A stretch of DNA of 64,000 nucleotides from positions 1-64,000 of the forward strand of contig VCJN01000554.1 of assembly GCA_006384855.1 (NCBI GenBank), read 5' to 3'. The translations under genes were made by a program, and so were the position numbers. This DNA is from Tetraselmis striata. Taxonomy: Eukaryota; Chlorophyta; Chlorodendrophyceae; Chlorodendrales; Chlorodendraceae. Within the stretch, counting starts at the first letter, position 1; each line of letters opens with the position of its first letter. Shown here piece by piece: positions 45,683 to 55,844 of this stretch. Under the pieces are notes generated by a model. It saw nothing but the letters and a program-made list of their open reading frames with translations, searched no databases and had not been told where the DNA came from.

Positions 45683-46115
45683 GTTAGATAGAGCGCTGCC
45701 GTAGTTGCGTATTAGCAAGAGGTACTAGCTAGAATCATCTAGAACCATCTAGAACGCTATAGCATGTGCGAGGAACTTCTCGTGGGTGCATAATAGCGAA
45801 TAAAAATACCACTGTAATGCTCTTTTGCGGGCAACCTTTCATAGTTGCTGTTAGTTCTGTTTGTAGTGCGCTTTTGTGAAAGACCTTATGTAATGATATA
45901 AAATACCACTGTGCTGCGGACAGGCGAAGGTGCTAAGAACCTGTCTGTAGTTAGGTGTGTGTTACTAAAATAGCGACGGGCCGCGGGTTAGGATCGCACA
46001 CGCCGATTCTAGTACATGTAGGTGATAGCAGCGCGCACAATCATATACCGCGCTGCTGCTGGTACGCATGAGTGCGTGGTCGCTACAGGTTAGCGACTAC
46101 TCGCACCCTACGAAA
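45683..46115 (+). repeat. Partial copy of foldback family X
   Basis: Matches 57545-57830 and 59880-60010, and the reverse complement of 60310-60545: ATAGAGCGCTGCCGTAGTTG, TCTAGAACGCTATAGCAT, AAAATAGCGACGGGCCGCGG. It contains about 95 extra bases (45810-45905) whose reverse complement resembles 49620-49690. Confidence 0.65.
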
Positions 46116-46122
46116 CTCGTAA

Positions 46123-46262
46123 TAATGTCCTACCGGGGATCACCCTCGCACACACGTGCACGCGTGGCCCGGACTGAACAGTGCGCGCATCACTCATCCA
46201 TCCCGCCTCGTGCGGAATGCGGGCCGCCTCTAGGCGGATTGCTCTGTTGATCTTTTAGTACT
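46123..46262 (+). repeat. Retroelement end repeat, copy a
   Basis: Matches 54472-54605: GTGCACGCGTGGCCCGGACT, GCGCGCATCACTCATCCATC, GATGCGGGCCGC-like. A short part also occurs near 49570-49610. It lies next to copies of the RT-nuclease retroelement and is probably its untranslated end. Confidence 0.6.
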
Positions 46263-46666
46263 ACTTTTAGCCGTTGGTGGATATTTCAAAGTTGAGTCTG
46301 GTTTTGCCAAAAAGGTCGCGCAGGCTGTTTTACACGGTCAAGAGCCGAAATTGGCAGGATGGTTTAGCGAAAGCGTGGAGGGAAAACGGAGTCAGGGGGG
46401 GCGCTGCGTGGAACGCAGCGAAAACTGGAAGATGGCAGGCTCAGCTGTTCTGGCTGCTTTTATGTCTACTCGTGCTGCACCCAACAAGGGCGCAACAACA
46501 GTTACTAGTTCCCGTACCACTGAGCAGCACTTGTAGCTAAAAAGCGGTTAGGTCAAGGATGGAAACCCCATAAACTAGTTTAGATCATTTCAAAGTTGAG
46601 TCTGGTTTTGCCAGTCTTGAGCGAACGTAGAGAGCGGTGGATTGACGGAGAAGGGGTAGCGCCAAG

Positions 46667-48115
46667 TCATGAAGGAGGCACTGGGAAGGCCACCGCTGCG
46701 GAGTCCTGTTGGACTTGGAAGTGGCGGAGGGGGGCGATGTGTCCAAAGAAGAACCACGCGCCAGGAGAAGGAAGAACGTTGGGGTCGATGTAGTCCAGAA
46801 CGACATCGGAGTTAGTGGCCCAACCGCCTTGGTAGCGGATGTGGGACAGTGGCGCTCCGATGGCGTTTGCTGCAGAGGCTGCGCCCTTGCGTAGACTGTG
46901 TGAAGTCCAGGAAGTGCCAGCAAGAGGGGCAGCGTTGACTAGGTTGACCGCTGTAGACAACCAGTCTGACATCGTAGCCGCAGTCCAAGGTTTTGACTGC
47001 TCAGCCACATTGACAGCCCAGAAGTTGGAGGCAGCCAAGCCAACAGTAACCAGGGGGGCAGACTGGACGTTGTCGATGAAGTAGCGCAAGAGTCGTGCCA
47101 CTCGAGGGTGCTCGGACACTGGAAGGAGAAGTACGCGCAGGTCGTCGGGTCCCCGCCGGCCAGCGCGACCTTTCTCGCGGTAGACCTGCAAGGTGATGTT
47201 GTAGGTGTCGACATGCACATCTTGCACTCGACAGGAGACGCCAGTAAGGCCTCTGGCAAAGAACAGGAAGTTGACAACCGAGGCCAAGAGGGCTCGGTAG
47301 TCGAGGTGGGACTCTGGGTAAGGAGCAGACACAATTAGCTCGGCCTTTGAGACGAAGCGGTAAGCTACATCCGCAGGCAGAGGGACACGCAAAGGGGCAG
47401 CGTCCAGTCGGCGCTGCCGCAACATTAACCCACGCCTTGCCGAAGTGAGGTGTAGGCTGTCCTTGGCGATCGGGACGAGGTTGTGCAGCTCGAAGAAGGT
47501 GTTGATGGCAGACAGGTAGGGCTGCAGCGATTTAGCTGCGATGTGCCCTCGCTCCCCGATCCAGGCAACGTACCGAACAACAGTAGCAGTAGTCGCTTCC
47601 AGCGGGCTGATGTTCTCGGAGTCGTGGCAGAACTCAGCGAACTGAGACAGTCTGCCGGCGTAGCTCTTGAGGGTCTGAGCGCTGAGGGAGCTGGAGAGCA
47701 GGTCCAGCGTCCGCTGGCCTAGCTCGTCTGAGCCGAACGCGTCCTGCAGTCGAGATCGCAGTGACGCAGCCCATGGAGCGATAGCTGCGGGCTCGTCGAT
47801 TACGTAAGTGCGTCGTTTTACTGACAGAGTTCCACCGGCACGGCTACTGTTCGCAAAGTACTCGGCAGCAGCAGTTAGGTTCCCGGCGGTTGGCCGGTAG
47901 TTGCTGGACGGGTTTGCAGTAGCTCCAGTACGGGTTTGCGGGGCTAGGTTCAGGTAAGAGGGCCGCCCCGCGCGCCCTTCGCGCTCGTAGCGCCTGTCCC
48001 GTGCGTAACGTACACGCGCGAAACTTGGTCGTTGCGAACCGGTTGTAACACGTAGTGTAACAACCGACGAACGCAGAGATGGGGTTGTAAGAAAGGCGGA
48101 TGGTTGAGCCGCCAT
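46667..48115 (-). CDS. Tyrosine recombinase
   Basis: 482 codons from the first ATG (48115) to TGA at 46667; the frame is open upstream to 48223. An N-terminal low-complexity region precedes a SAM-like core-binding domain (SYAGRLSQFAEFCHDSENIS, VVRYVAWIGERGHIAAKSLQ, PYLSAINTFFELHNLVPIAK). The catalytic domain has an Arg in FFARGLTG, then TSHSLRKGAASAANAIG (the H-x-x-R box), YQGGWATNS and DYIDP with the candidate nucleophile Tyr. Such enzymes integrate circular DNA copies of DIRS, Ngaro or Crypton elements without target duplication. It lies 100-200 bases downstream of the gag-like ORF. It appears intact. Confidence 0.85.
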   Translation of the reverse strand: MAAQPSAFLTTPSLRSSVVTLRVTTGSQRPSFARVRYARDRRYEREGRAGRPSYLNLAPQTRTGATANPSSNYRPTAGNLTAAAEYFANSSRAGGTLSVKRRTYVIDEPAAIAPWAASLRSRLQDAFGSDELGQRTLDLLSSSLSAQTLKSYAGRLSQFAEFCHDSENISPLEATTATVVRYVAWIGERGHIAAKSLQPYLSAINTFFELHNLVPIAKDSLHLTSARRGLMLRQRRLDAAPLRVPLPADVAYRFVSKAELIVSAPYPESHLDYRALLASVVNFLFFARGLTGVSCRVQDVHVDTYNITLQVYREKGRAGRRGPDDLRVLLLPVSEHPRVARLLRYFIDNVQSAPLVTVGLAASNFWAVNVAEQSKPWTAATMSDWLSTAVNLVNAAPLAGTSWTSHSLRKGAASAANAIGAPLSHIRYQGGWATNSDVVLDYIDPNVLPSPGAWFFFGHIAPLRHFQVQQDSAAVAFPVPPS

Positions 48116-48326
48116 GTGCAGGTGTGCGGATGGTTGAGCCGCACTCGGCTGTAGCTGTAAGAAGCGCCGCACCGAGGAAGGTCTAAATGAAGTCTGTAAG
48201 GTGGGGGGGTCAGGTCCTGACACAGGGCGCTCATCCCGCCGTTGAGCTGCAAGGTGCGATTGCGGCGGTCACCGAAAGGTGGCCTCGCAAGGCTCATGCA
48301 GCTCCGACGAGCGGCGCCCCACGCGG

Positions 48327-49202
48327 TCACTCGTGCTCACCTTCGCGGCCGCGTGCACGTCCGCCGCCACGTCCTCGCCCACGCCCGCGACCTGCAGCTG
48401 CAGCCGCTACTCGAGAAGTAGCGGTCGCTTTGGCGCTGTTGGCAACGGTCGCCTCGAAGACACGACGCTCGTAGTCCCTCATGAGGTCCCCAAAAATCGC
48501 AGAACCCAGATGCTCCGAAGCAGGCTGAAAATGCTGAGCTCGCAGCACGTCCAGAACACCTTGGTCACCGTGCACGCGCTTGATCTCATTCAGCCTCCGC
48601 AGGAAGGCTAGACGAAAACGAAACGCCTTGTCGATGGCCTCGGCGTGATTCCGAGCCCTCGCGAGGTAGGGGGTGAAGTCCTGGTTAGTGGTGGGGACGT
48701 AAGGTAGCAGCTCGTCGAGCGCCACGAAAAGGGCGGCCATGTGGGCCCCGAAACACGACATCCACAAGTACTCCTCCTGGGCCGGCAGACGCCGGTCATC
48801 CTGCTTGAGGTACTCGTTCGTTAGGTCGGTGCTCAAGGGGAAAAGTCCAGGCACTCGGCTGACCGGTCGAACGGCCTCGTAACCAGAATCTGCTCTCTGC
48901 AGTAGCTCTGGCACCGCGAGGTAATCATCCTCGGCACTCACGGATTTTGCTCCGACACGGCCGCTCTGGGCTAGCTCTAGCAAGTCGGGGCGCTCTGCGG
49001 CTCCCCCGCTGCCTGTCGGCTGTCCCGCGAAGCGCTGCCCTGAGCCGGAGCCATGTGCCCCTTCTCCATCAACAACGCGATCACGAGCCGTCAATTGTGC
49101 CACAGCTGTAGCCAGCTCTCGCAGTAATGAAGACTGGGCCCTCATATCTGCGTTCAGCGACTCCAACGTCGGCTCAGCGACGGGTTCTTCTCCATCTTGC
49201 AT
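48327..49202 (-). CDS. Gag-like protein of the tyrosine-recombinase element
   Basis: 291 codons from ATG at 49202 to TGA at 48327. An N-terminal short coiled region (LESLNADMRAQSSLLRELAT, AVAQLTARDRVV) and a Gly-rich linker lead to a helical core (LSTDLTNEYLKQDDRRLPAQ, EEYLWMSCFGAHMAALFVAL, YLARARNHAEAIDKAFRFRL) and an RG-rich tail (AAAGRGRGRGRGGGRARG) that can bind nucleic acid. There is no zinc knuckle. Position, size and layout support a gag role; sequence similarity is not proven here. Confidence 0.55.
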   Translation of the reverse strand: MQDGEEPVAEPTLESLNADMRAQSSLLRELATAVAQLTARDRVVDGEGAHGSGSGQRFAGQPTGSGGAAERPDLLELAQSGRVGAKSVSAEDDYLAVPELLQRADSGYEAVRPVSRVPGLFPLSTDLTNEYLKQDDRRLPAQEEYLWMSCFGAHMAALFVALDELLPYVPTTNQDFTPYLARARNHAEAIDKAFRFRLAFLRRLNEIKRVHGDQGVLDVLRAQHFQPASEHLGSAIFGDLMRDYERRVFEATVANSAKATATSRVAAAAAGRGRGRGRGGGRARGREGEHE

Positions 49203-49502
49203 GGTAACGCACGGACGTACGGACGAGAATATCACACTCGGGTGGCGAGCCGGGTGTGGTCTTGAACAACCTGGGGTGACCTTGCTCGCAACGGGTTACG
49301 AGACAGTTTTTACATCGCTGCGTGGAACGCAGCGAAAACTGGAAGATGGCAGGCTCAGCTGTTCTGGCTGCTTTTATGTCTACTCGTGCTGCACCCAACA
49401 AGGGCGCAACAACAGTTACTAGTTCCCGTACCACTGAGCAGCACTTGTAGCTAAAAAGCGGTTAGGTCAAGGATGGAAACCCCATAAACTAGTTTAGATC
49501 AT

Positions 49503-49815
49503 ATTTGCTACGGCTTTTTTTGTAATTCACACCAGTACCAATTTGTAATTCACACCAGTACCAGTAGGTGCGGGCCGTTTTTGGGCGGCTTGCTGTGTTG
49601 ATTTTTAGGACTATATATTACATCAGGGCTTTCACAAAAGCGCACTACAACAGAACTAACAGCAACTATGAAAGGTTGCCAGCAAAAGAGAGACATAAGC
49701 CTGAAACCAAGATCGAGCAGGGGGACAGGGAGCCAAGAACCAAGAAGGAGCCAAGGGAACCACAAAGTCACTTAGCTGCCAAGAACTTAAGGAACCCCCG
49801 CCCCGGGGTAGGCTA
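49503..49815. other. Flank between two mobile elements
   Basis: GTAATTCACACCAGTACCA occurs twice in tandem at about 49520-49563, also seen at 54350-54365 and 55921-55940; probable retroelement end sequence. Bases 49626-49690 match, inverted, the extra block inside the family X copy at 45810-45905. Confidence 0.5.
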
Positions 49816-50877
49816 TCAGGCGCGGCGAGGACGCTTGCAGCCAATGACCCGGGTCATAGCAACACACGCCGACGAGCGACGCGACGCAGGCGCATGAGCG
49901 CCATCACGTGCCGCACGCGCGGCCGCGACCCCGCCAAGAACGTTGTCTGCATGTGCCATGTTGATGAGCAAGGAGAAACGGCGGCGCCACGCAGACAAGA
50001 GCTGGCCGATTTTTTGGCCAGTGTGTGCTTGGCTAGCTTTCGCGAGCTTCACCAAGAAAGCCTCGGAAACGGCGAAAGGAACAAAGCAAAGCATACCGGC
50101 AGCGTTTCGGACACCCTCGTCATACTTCTGGATTTTGCGGCGCTCTGCAGCCCGCAAAGCAGTCGTTGGATCCGAGGTTGACACGCCGAGGATAGGGGCA
50201 ATGGTGGTATCGACAGCAACCGCGTTTCCGCGGATGCCGCCATACCCAAAAAGCCCAACATCGGCAGGCCGCCCGTCGCTGCCCTTCGGGAGAGAAACAA
50301 GCACCGACGGGTCCGTGAGGATCTGGACACCCACGCCCAGCGCGGACTTCACGTCGTGGCAAATGTCGGAAACGCCATGTGCCGCCCACTCGTGTGCGGC
50401 GTGATTGGAGTCGCCCCTAGAGCAACGTGCCACGTGATCAGCGTATGCGACCGCCCAAGTTGAAGGAGTGAACTCCACGCCAGCATCCTCAAAACGGGCA
50501 AGCATACCTTGTACCGAGAAGGAGCAAGAAGCACAAGAGCATGGCTCGCCAAGGGAGAGGACATGAGCCGCCGGAAGGCCAAATGGGCGGCAAGCGGCAA
50601 CACGGAACATGGAATCGTAGTACTCAGGGGAACGCTCACGGACTTCACCAAGGCGACCCTCACTTGGAGGATCAGTCACCAGGAACGCCGTCGCAGCGCG
50701 TAAGAGGCGGCCTCGGACGCGGTTGCTGCCAGGGCCGCTTGTAGGCATACGCGCAGCAGACTTTGCGAAACGGACCGTGTGAATGCGGTGGCTCAGGGTT
50801 TCCTGTACTTTCCGCATGGAGTGCAAGGGGAAGTCCGAGTAATGCGGGACAGCTTGGAGGTCGGCCGCCGAGCGCAT
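49816..50877 (-). CDS. C-terminal restriction-like nuclease domain of the retroelement
   Basis: About 353 codons to TGA at 49816. The N-part HYSDFPLHSMRKVQETLSHR is followed by a Cys cluster (LGEPCSCASCSF). The nuclease-like core is SDICHDVKSALGV, then GSDGRPADVGLF, AVAVDTTIAP, then AAERRKIQKYDEG and LCFVPFAVSEA. The spaced D...D...E/K pattern (RPADV, AVDTT, ERRKIQKY, FVPFAV) matches the nuclease region that follows RT in this class of protist and algal retroelements. The family assignment is from memory of that pattern; the PD-(D/E)XK fold is inferred. The frame is intact. Confidence 0.5.
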   Translation of the reverse strand: MRSAADLQAVPHYSDFPLHSMRKVQETLSHRIHTVRFAKSAARMPTSGPGSNRVRGRLLRAATAFLVTDPPSEGRLGEVRERSPEYYDSMFRVAACRPFGLPAAHVLSLGEPCSCASCSFSVQGMLARFEDAGVEFTPSTWAVAYADHVARCSRGDSNHAAHEWAAHGVSDICHDVKSALGVGVQILTDPSVLVSLPKGSDGRPADVGLFGYGGIRGNAVAVDTTIAPILGVSTSDPTTALRAAERRKIQKYDEGVRNAAGMLCFVPFAVSEAFLVKLAKASQAHTGQKIGQLLSAWRRRFSLLINMAHADNVLGGVAAARAARDGAHAPASRRSSACVAMTRVIGCKRPRRA

Positions 50878-51806
50878 TGCAGACGCCGGCTCAGCCCCGG
50901 CGGCCGAGCAGCCGGCACGGGCAACGTGAGAGCGCTTGGGGGGGGAGCAACTTTAGGGCAGAGGCCAGCGGCCCCGCTAGATCTTCGAGCACCGCGTCTC
51001 CACACTCGTCAACGACACGGGTATGAGCGGCGCGAAGCTCGACTGCCCACATCGGCGCCGACGCGTTGGCGCCGGCATCGAGCTCCAACGTTGGGGTGGT
51101 CAAAGCCTGGTGGATCGAGGACGCCCCAACAAGGTAGAGGCTATGAGGGATGGATACGCCGGACGGGTCGGAAAAGAACGCCCCGGCGTCGCTCGTGTGG
51201 CGTGTTGAGCACGGAGGAAAGTCACAGCTTGGCCAACCACGAGAGCGGCAGCGCCGATGTGGGAGGCACCTGCTATAGCCACATTATTGCCGATGCCGAG
51301 GCCCACAAATTGGACCGGGAGGGACAGCTGCGTGCGCATGGAGGGCGTATCCAAGAGGTCGGGGCTAACACCCCATATGCCGGCAAGCGTTGAAAATGCG
51401 GCGGCGTCGGCATCTTCGAGGAAAGACGTAATAGTGTCGCCATACCCCTCGGATCAACCCAAGCCCCGAGGCGTGGAGCGGAGATGGTGGCCAAAACGAC
51501 GGCCGCAAACTTGCAGCAAACGAGTAGCAGTGTGGAAGTGGAAGTGGTCTGCCAAACCGATAAGCCGGGAGCCGAATTGGCAAAATCTTTCGACCGTTTT
51601 CTCCTGCAGTTCCCGGGCGAAAATGGCCGAGCCCACAGGGGCACCAAGCACCTTGATTCCGGACGAGGAGACTACAACACCATGCAACAAATGCCCAAAA
51701 GGAAGGGCGCCGAACGGGGACGAAGAGCCAAGCTGACAATACGCCTGTCGTTTGCGAATGGTGACGTTTAGCCCAACGGCGGCAAAAGCGGACGGGGCCA
51801 CCCATG
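50878..51806 (-). pseudogene. RT thumb and connecting region, frameshifted
   Basis: The minus strand resumes just past the insertion with APSAFAAVGLNVTIRKRQAY, then SSGIKVLGAPVGSAIFAREL and FGSRLIGLADHFHFHTATRL. Another frame then reads TQLSLPVQFVGLGIGNNVAI, AGASHIGAAALVVGQAVTFL. These are the thumb and post-RT helices of this RT class. At least two frame changes occur between 51460 and 50880. Confidence 0.55.
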
Positions 51807-51808
51807 TA

Positions 51809-53153
51809 CACCCCTGCACATAAGTTTGGGGTCCCTTTTCGGCACTCTCAAGACTTCACAAGTCTAGGGTACCTGAACGTAGGGTATATAAGATGAAACC
51901 CTGGAATCTCAGAGGGCTTTATAAAACCTGCATGACGAGTGGCTCAAACCGAAGCTTAATGACCTTTGACTAGGGAATCACGCTGCACTTGGTGCGTGGA
52001 TGGGCGTCGCGAGCAACTGCACCAAAACCGGGGTCGGTATCACGCACACGCCGACGCGCGTGCATAGGCAACCAAACGGCGGGATGGCCATGAACGCGTG
52101 AGGAAACACATTGGCGAGGGGCTCGGGTGCATTTGGTTGGGGTGCAGCCGTGTGGGCGGCGGCCAGTGCATGTCGCGTCGCGATACTGGCATGGCATCAG
52201 TGTCGGCCACGCGCGGCAACACCCCCTTGGCTTCAAAACGCTATAACTTGTCAGGGTTTGCTCAGAAAAACTTTTTAAAAGTATCACGCCATTCCTCGTT
52301 CAATTCTGCGTCGGGAACACTCTTTCATAATCACAAAATCGATTTTTTGGGTCTCCGGAAAAAATCCCCAAAGATGATCATCCAAGTTGCCCCTCACTGC
52401 CTCATGTGCCCACCCATATCGGGCGCGTGGCTTTGCGCCAAGTGCGTGTCTAAGCCCCATACTCAGTTGCGCGAGAGCGTTATGTATGTGGATGACCACG
52501 GACCACCAACACTTGGCATGTGCCACCTCCTAGCGATACACACATCTACCAGCCAAAATGCCATTTTCCACAGCATTTTTCAAGGAATTTCATATTAATC
52601 AAAATCCACGCCCCTACCGCGCCACCCCGCCCACGAAACGGTGCAACTGGCATTCCACCACGCGCCCCCATAGTAGAGCACTGCCCTACGCCAAGGGGTC
52701 CATCGAGCGCCTCTCCTACGTGCGTTCGCCACAGAAACAGCAGCATTTTCACCCCAAAACTGCTCCCCACAGTGGCCAACTTGACGTTGGGGTGTCACGT
52801 CGTGCCTATAGCGACATGCTTTCAGTGGCCTACACGCACGGTGTGTGCAACTTATGCCAAGGGCCGTATCCACCGAGTTTGGTGCGACGAGTGCCGCTAT
52901 TTCCATAGGTTTGGACGGTTGGCGCAACCCACAACTTTCTGGCGCCAACGCACCATGCAATGATTTCGCGTTTTTGAAAGGGCGCCCACAAATGGTCGTG
53001 TTGTCGCGCGGGTGGGTATAAAGCGCACAATAGGCGTTCGCCCGAACTATTCCCACTGTAGTTAGCATGTATGCACATGCAGCCGGCGTTATCCTCGCCC
53101 ATGCATGCGCTTTGCGATCGAAAATGCAAAACCCGGACTTATGTGGAGGGGTG
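51809..53153. mobile_element. 1345-bp TIR element with TA duplication (Tc1/mariner-like by form)
   Basis: The ends are CACCCCTGCACATAAGTTTG at 51809 and, read inward from 53153, CACCCCTCCACATAAGTCCG; TA flanks both sides (51807-51808, 53154-53155). The insertion splits the RT frame, leaving RT motifs on both sides. Length, TA duplication and inverted ends are those of Tc1/mariner. I could not find a convincing DDE transposase inside; minus-strand ORFs have stops and frame changes. Confidence 0.65.
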
Positions 53154-53155
53154 TA

Positions 53156-54246
53156 GCAAGCGCAAGTCCATCGCCAGTGCCGACAAGGTTGACGTCGTCT
53201 GAGAAAGCCGCCAACACTGAGTGACTGGGGGCAGCCGCGCCGATGCGAGCATACACTCGGGCAGCGACGGCGGCGAATAGGATGAGGCCGAGGACGCAAC
53301 TTTGGCGGGCCCCTCGACGGCTTGGAATCCGGAGAGACGGACCGGGTTGGGAGCCATCGAAAACGTACAGATTGGACTCTTGACCATAAAGCATGATCGC
53401 CGAACGCAATAGAGGCTGCCAAACAGGGTCCTCGAGCCGTGTGCGGAACATTTCGGAGCGGTAGAAGGAATTGAACGCGTTTTCGGCGTCAAGCTGCACC
53501 AAGACGAGGGATGGATCCGAGTCTAGGAGAGATCGCACAAGGAGTTGAACTAGTTCCACGCCACCCTTAACGCCAAAACCGAACTGGCCGCGGGCGGCAA
53601 GCCATTGGGCGATGGGCTCGCCATGAGCGCGCAAGAGGACGCGCATAGCGAACCGGTCAAGCACGCTGCCGATCCCAATGGGCCGAACGGACCCCTTCAT
53701 GTCTCCGGCACTTAGTTCCAACGCATTGCCCTCCGTCGGCGTGAGCTTATCTACGGGAACCAAGGTAGCGGAGGAAAGGAAATGGGCGACGCCAGCGGGG
53801 ACCTCCGCATTTGCGATGGCCTCGGCTGTGCCACGGAGGTGGGAGCGCGAGCAGAGGGCACGGAGAGCATCAAAGCGGATGCCATCGAGGAATGGGGCAG
53901 GACCATTGGGGCTGCTGGACAGCACCTCGCAAACGTCCACCAAAGCCTCAGGGAAAGTGAGGCGGTCCAACGAGAACGGATCCGGGAGCGCGCAAGGAAC
54001 ATGGTCCGGGGTCTGGGGATGCAAGCGAAGGAGCTCTTTGTGAAGCCGCGGGCCAGTGGGCGCGAGCGGGACTGAGTGAAGGGCGGCAGCTGCGCGGTTG
54101 TACTCGCCCACCGCGGCCAAAGCCGAGGCCCGAGCAGCTTGGCGTTTGGTAACCGGCGGTGGGTCCCCACAAATGGCTGACGCCGGAGCCACGTAATCAT
54201 GAGGAGTAGCCCGAACAGATGCATGCATACGCGTGAGTGCGAACAA
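53156..54246 (-). CDS. Reverse transcriptase domain of the retroelement (interrupted)
   Basis: Open from 54246 to the insertion at 53155. Motifs in order: FPEALVDVCEVLSSSPNGPA, FDALRALCSRSHLRGTAEAI, SSATLVPVDKLTP, VRPIGIGSVLDRFAMRVLLR, GQFGFGVKGGVELVQLLVRS, LVQLDAENAFNSFYR (catalytic Asp), RRGARQSCVLGLILFA, and LAAFSDDVNLVG (DD pair). All canonical RT blocks up to the palm are present in one frame. The frame breaks only at the TA-flanked insertion, so this copy was probably functional before it. The start is GTG in the frame, so the true N-terminus may differ. Confidence 0.75.
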
Positions 54247-54300
54247 CGTGTCTAGGTCACCACGCTCCCAATGCGACAGACGGTTGTCACGGTAGTTGAT

Positions 54301-54603
54301 TTTTAGGTACTACTTTTAGTAGTAGGTGGATTTGTTACTGCCCTTCTTGTAATTCACACCAGTAGGTGTGGCTGGTAGGTGTTACTGGCATGTTCATATT
54401 AATTCACATCATGACATGTACCATTTCTTGCGTTTCCCGCCATCCCGTTGCCGAAGCTGCACAGCACGTCCGAGGATCACCCTCACTACACACACGTGCA
54501 CGCGTGGCCCGGACTCTGAACCGTGCGCGCATCACTCATTCATCCCGCCTCGTGCGGGATGCGGGCCGCTGTTAGGCGGCTTGCTGTGTTGATTTTGTAG
54601 TAC
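54301..54603 (+). repeat. Retroelement end repeat, copy b
   Basis: Contains ACTACTTTTAGTAGTAGGTGGATTTGTTACTGCC-type sequence (also at 55868-55910 and in part at 46260-46280), AATTCACACCAGTAGGTG, and the GTGCACGCGTGGCCCGGACT block shared with 46123-46262. Confidence 0.6.
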
Positions 54604-55844
54604 TTATATAGTCACATGAGCTAGCCGCAAAAGGCGATCAGGAAACCACCCGAATAAAACCCTAAAACCTCTAGAACCCCTCACCCTAAACATCCAGTAC
54701 AGCAGTTGCGAGGTGGAAGCAACACCAGAAGAGGGCGCGGAATGAGCATGGGCAAACGCATCAGACTTGGCCGTCTGCACTCCGGCAGAGAGAATGCCGC
54801 CCAAGGTACCATGCACGCAAGCAGTGACTCGCTGCAACAACCCCCGCCGCGTGCGCGACAGGTGATGGCGGACCTCAGCGGGCTGGTTGGCAACAAAGTT
54901 TCGAAGAGCCTGGACGGACTGGCCACGAAGGAAGCATGAAGTCGGGGCGGAAGGACCGCCAGGGAAGGTGCGCACAGCAAGTAACACCGCGAAGATGTAG
55001 ACCACCGTTAAAGCGGATTTTCCGAGGCGGCCGCGGTCCTCAACCACAAAAGGGTAGTACCGGTGAACATCCTGCACCGGGGCGGAAGACGCCCGGTCCG
55101 CCGCTAGTTTGTTGCGCTCCGCCTCGGTCGCCGTGATCCCCGGGGTGCACCAGCGGGGGTCGTTGCCCCAAGTGGAGGTCGTGGAGGACACGCACGCGAA
55201 ATCGATCATGTAATCGAACGCCTGCCCCCCCCCCCCACCCCGCTAGCGCCAAATCTGACGGCCGCGAGCGGTCCGCTGGGCGCAGTCCATTCGTCTCAAG
55301 GGTCAAGTCGTCGACTCCCGAGCGGTCCGGGTCGAGCGAGCATCGCCCCCGCTTGGATCGCCACGGAAGCCCACAGATTTTTCAAAGCGGTATGCATGCG
55401 GTGCTTGTAGTTCGCAACGGGGCAGATGGGCAGATGGTCCACGGCGAAATCCGTGGCATTCCGGTTCGAGCCATCCATAGAGCGAAGCCATATTGGGTCA
55501 ATCCCACACGTGGGGCCATGACATGTGACAAGCGCGGAACCCCCGCGCGGGTGAAGGCCCATCATTCGCGCAGCGGCGGCCGAATAAGCAGCATGGGGAA
55601 TCTTACGGGCTGACTCGTGATCCGACTGGAAAAAGCGATAGGGAGCCCGGCCCGCATGCGTTGTACAAGCGCAGGGTATCAAGGCGCGAGGCCGCGGCAC
55701 CCATACGCTGGAAGCCAAGAGCGAGGGCCACGAAGTCACGCAAGCGAATCTCACGGCTGAGGTGACGTTGGACAACCATGGTTGTCGTTGGTTGATCATC
55801 GGAGGCAGCACCCGTACCCGTACCCGAGGGCGGAGCTGTAGCAC
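54604..55844 (-). pseudogene. Second, degraded copy of the retroelement nuclease region
   Basis: The minus strand 55209-54604 reads DFACVSSTTSTWGNDPRWCT, EAERNKLAADRASS, YYPFVVEDRGRLGKSALTVV and a long hydrophobic and Arg-rich tail, paralleling VDTTIAP, AAERRKIQKYDEG and FVPFAVSE of the 49816-50877 copy. Upstream (55844-55296) several frames are needed (IRLRDFVALALGFQRMGAAA). Divergent from the first copy, so a separate family member. Confidence 0.45.

Larger units (their letters stand above)
46283..49502 (-). mobile_element. RT-less tyrosine-recombinase element with split direct repeats
   Basis: Repeat A (187 bp, no difference seen) is at 49316-49502 and 46402-46588; repeat B (27 bp, identical) is at 46587-46613 and 46283-46309. 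In the minus orientation the order is A1, gag-like ORF, recombinase ORF, B1, A2, 92 bases, B2. This is the split direct repeat layout of Ngaro/PAT-type tyrosine-recombinase retrotransposons. There is no reverse transcriptase or RNase H ORF between the repeats. Intact ORFs and identical repeats indicate recent activity, perhaps with polymerase supplied in trans. Confidence 0.75.
49816..54246 (-). mobile_element. Retroelement with RT and C-terminal nuclease-like domain, split by a TA-flanked element
   Basis: Minus strand: RT 54246-53156, interruption 53153-51809, RT thumb and linker 51806 to about 50880, nuclease-like ORF 50877-49816. The RT is of the type with RPIGIG, QLDAENAFNS, GARQSCVLG and FSDDV motifs. 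The order RT then nuclease resembles non-LTR elements with restriction-like endonucleases. A partial second copy is at 54604-55844, and similar end repeats border both copies. Confidence 0.65.
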
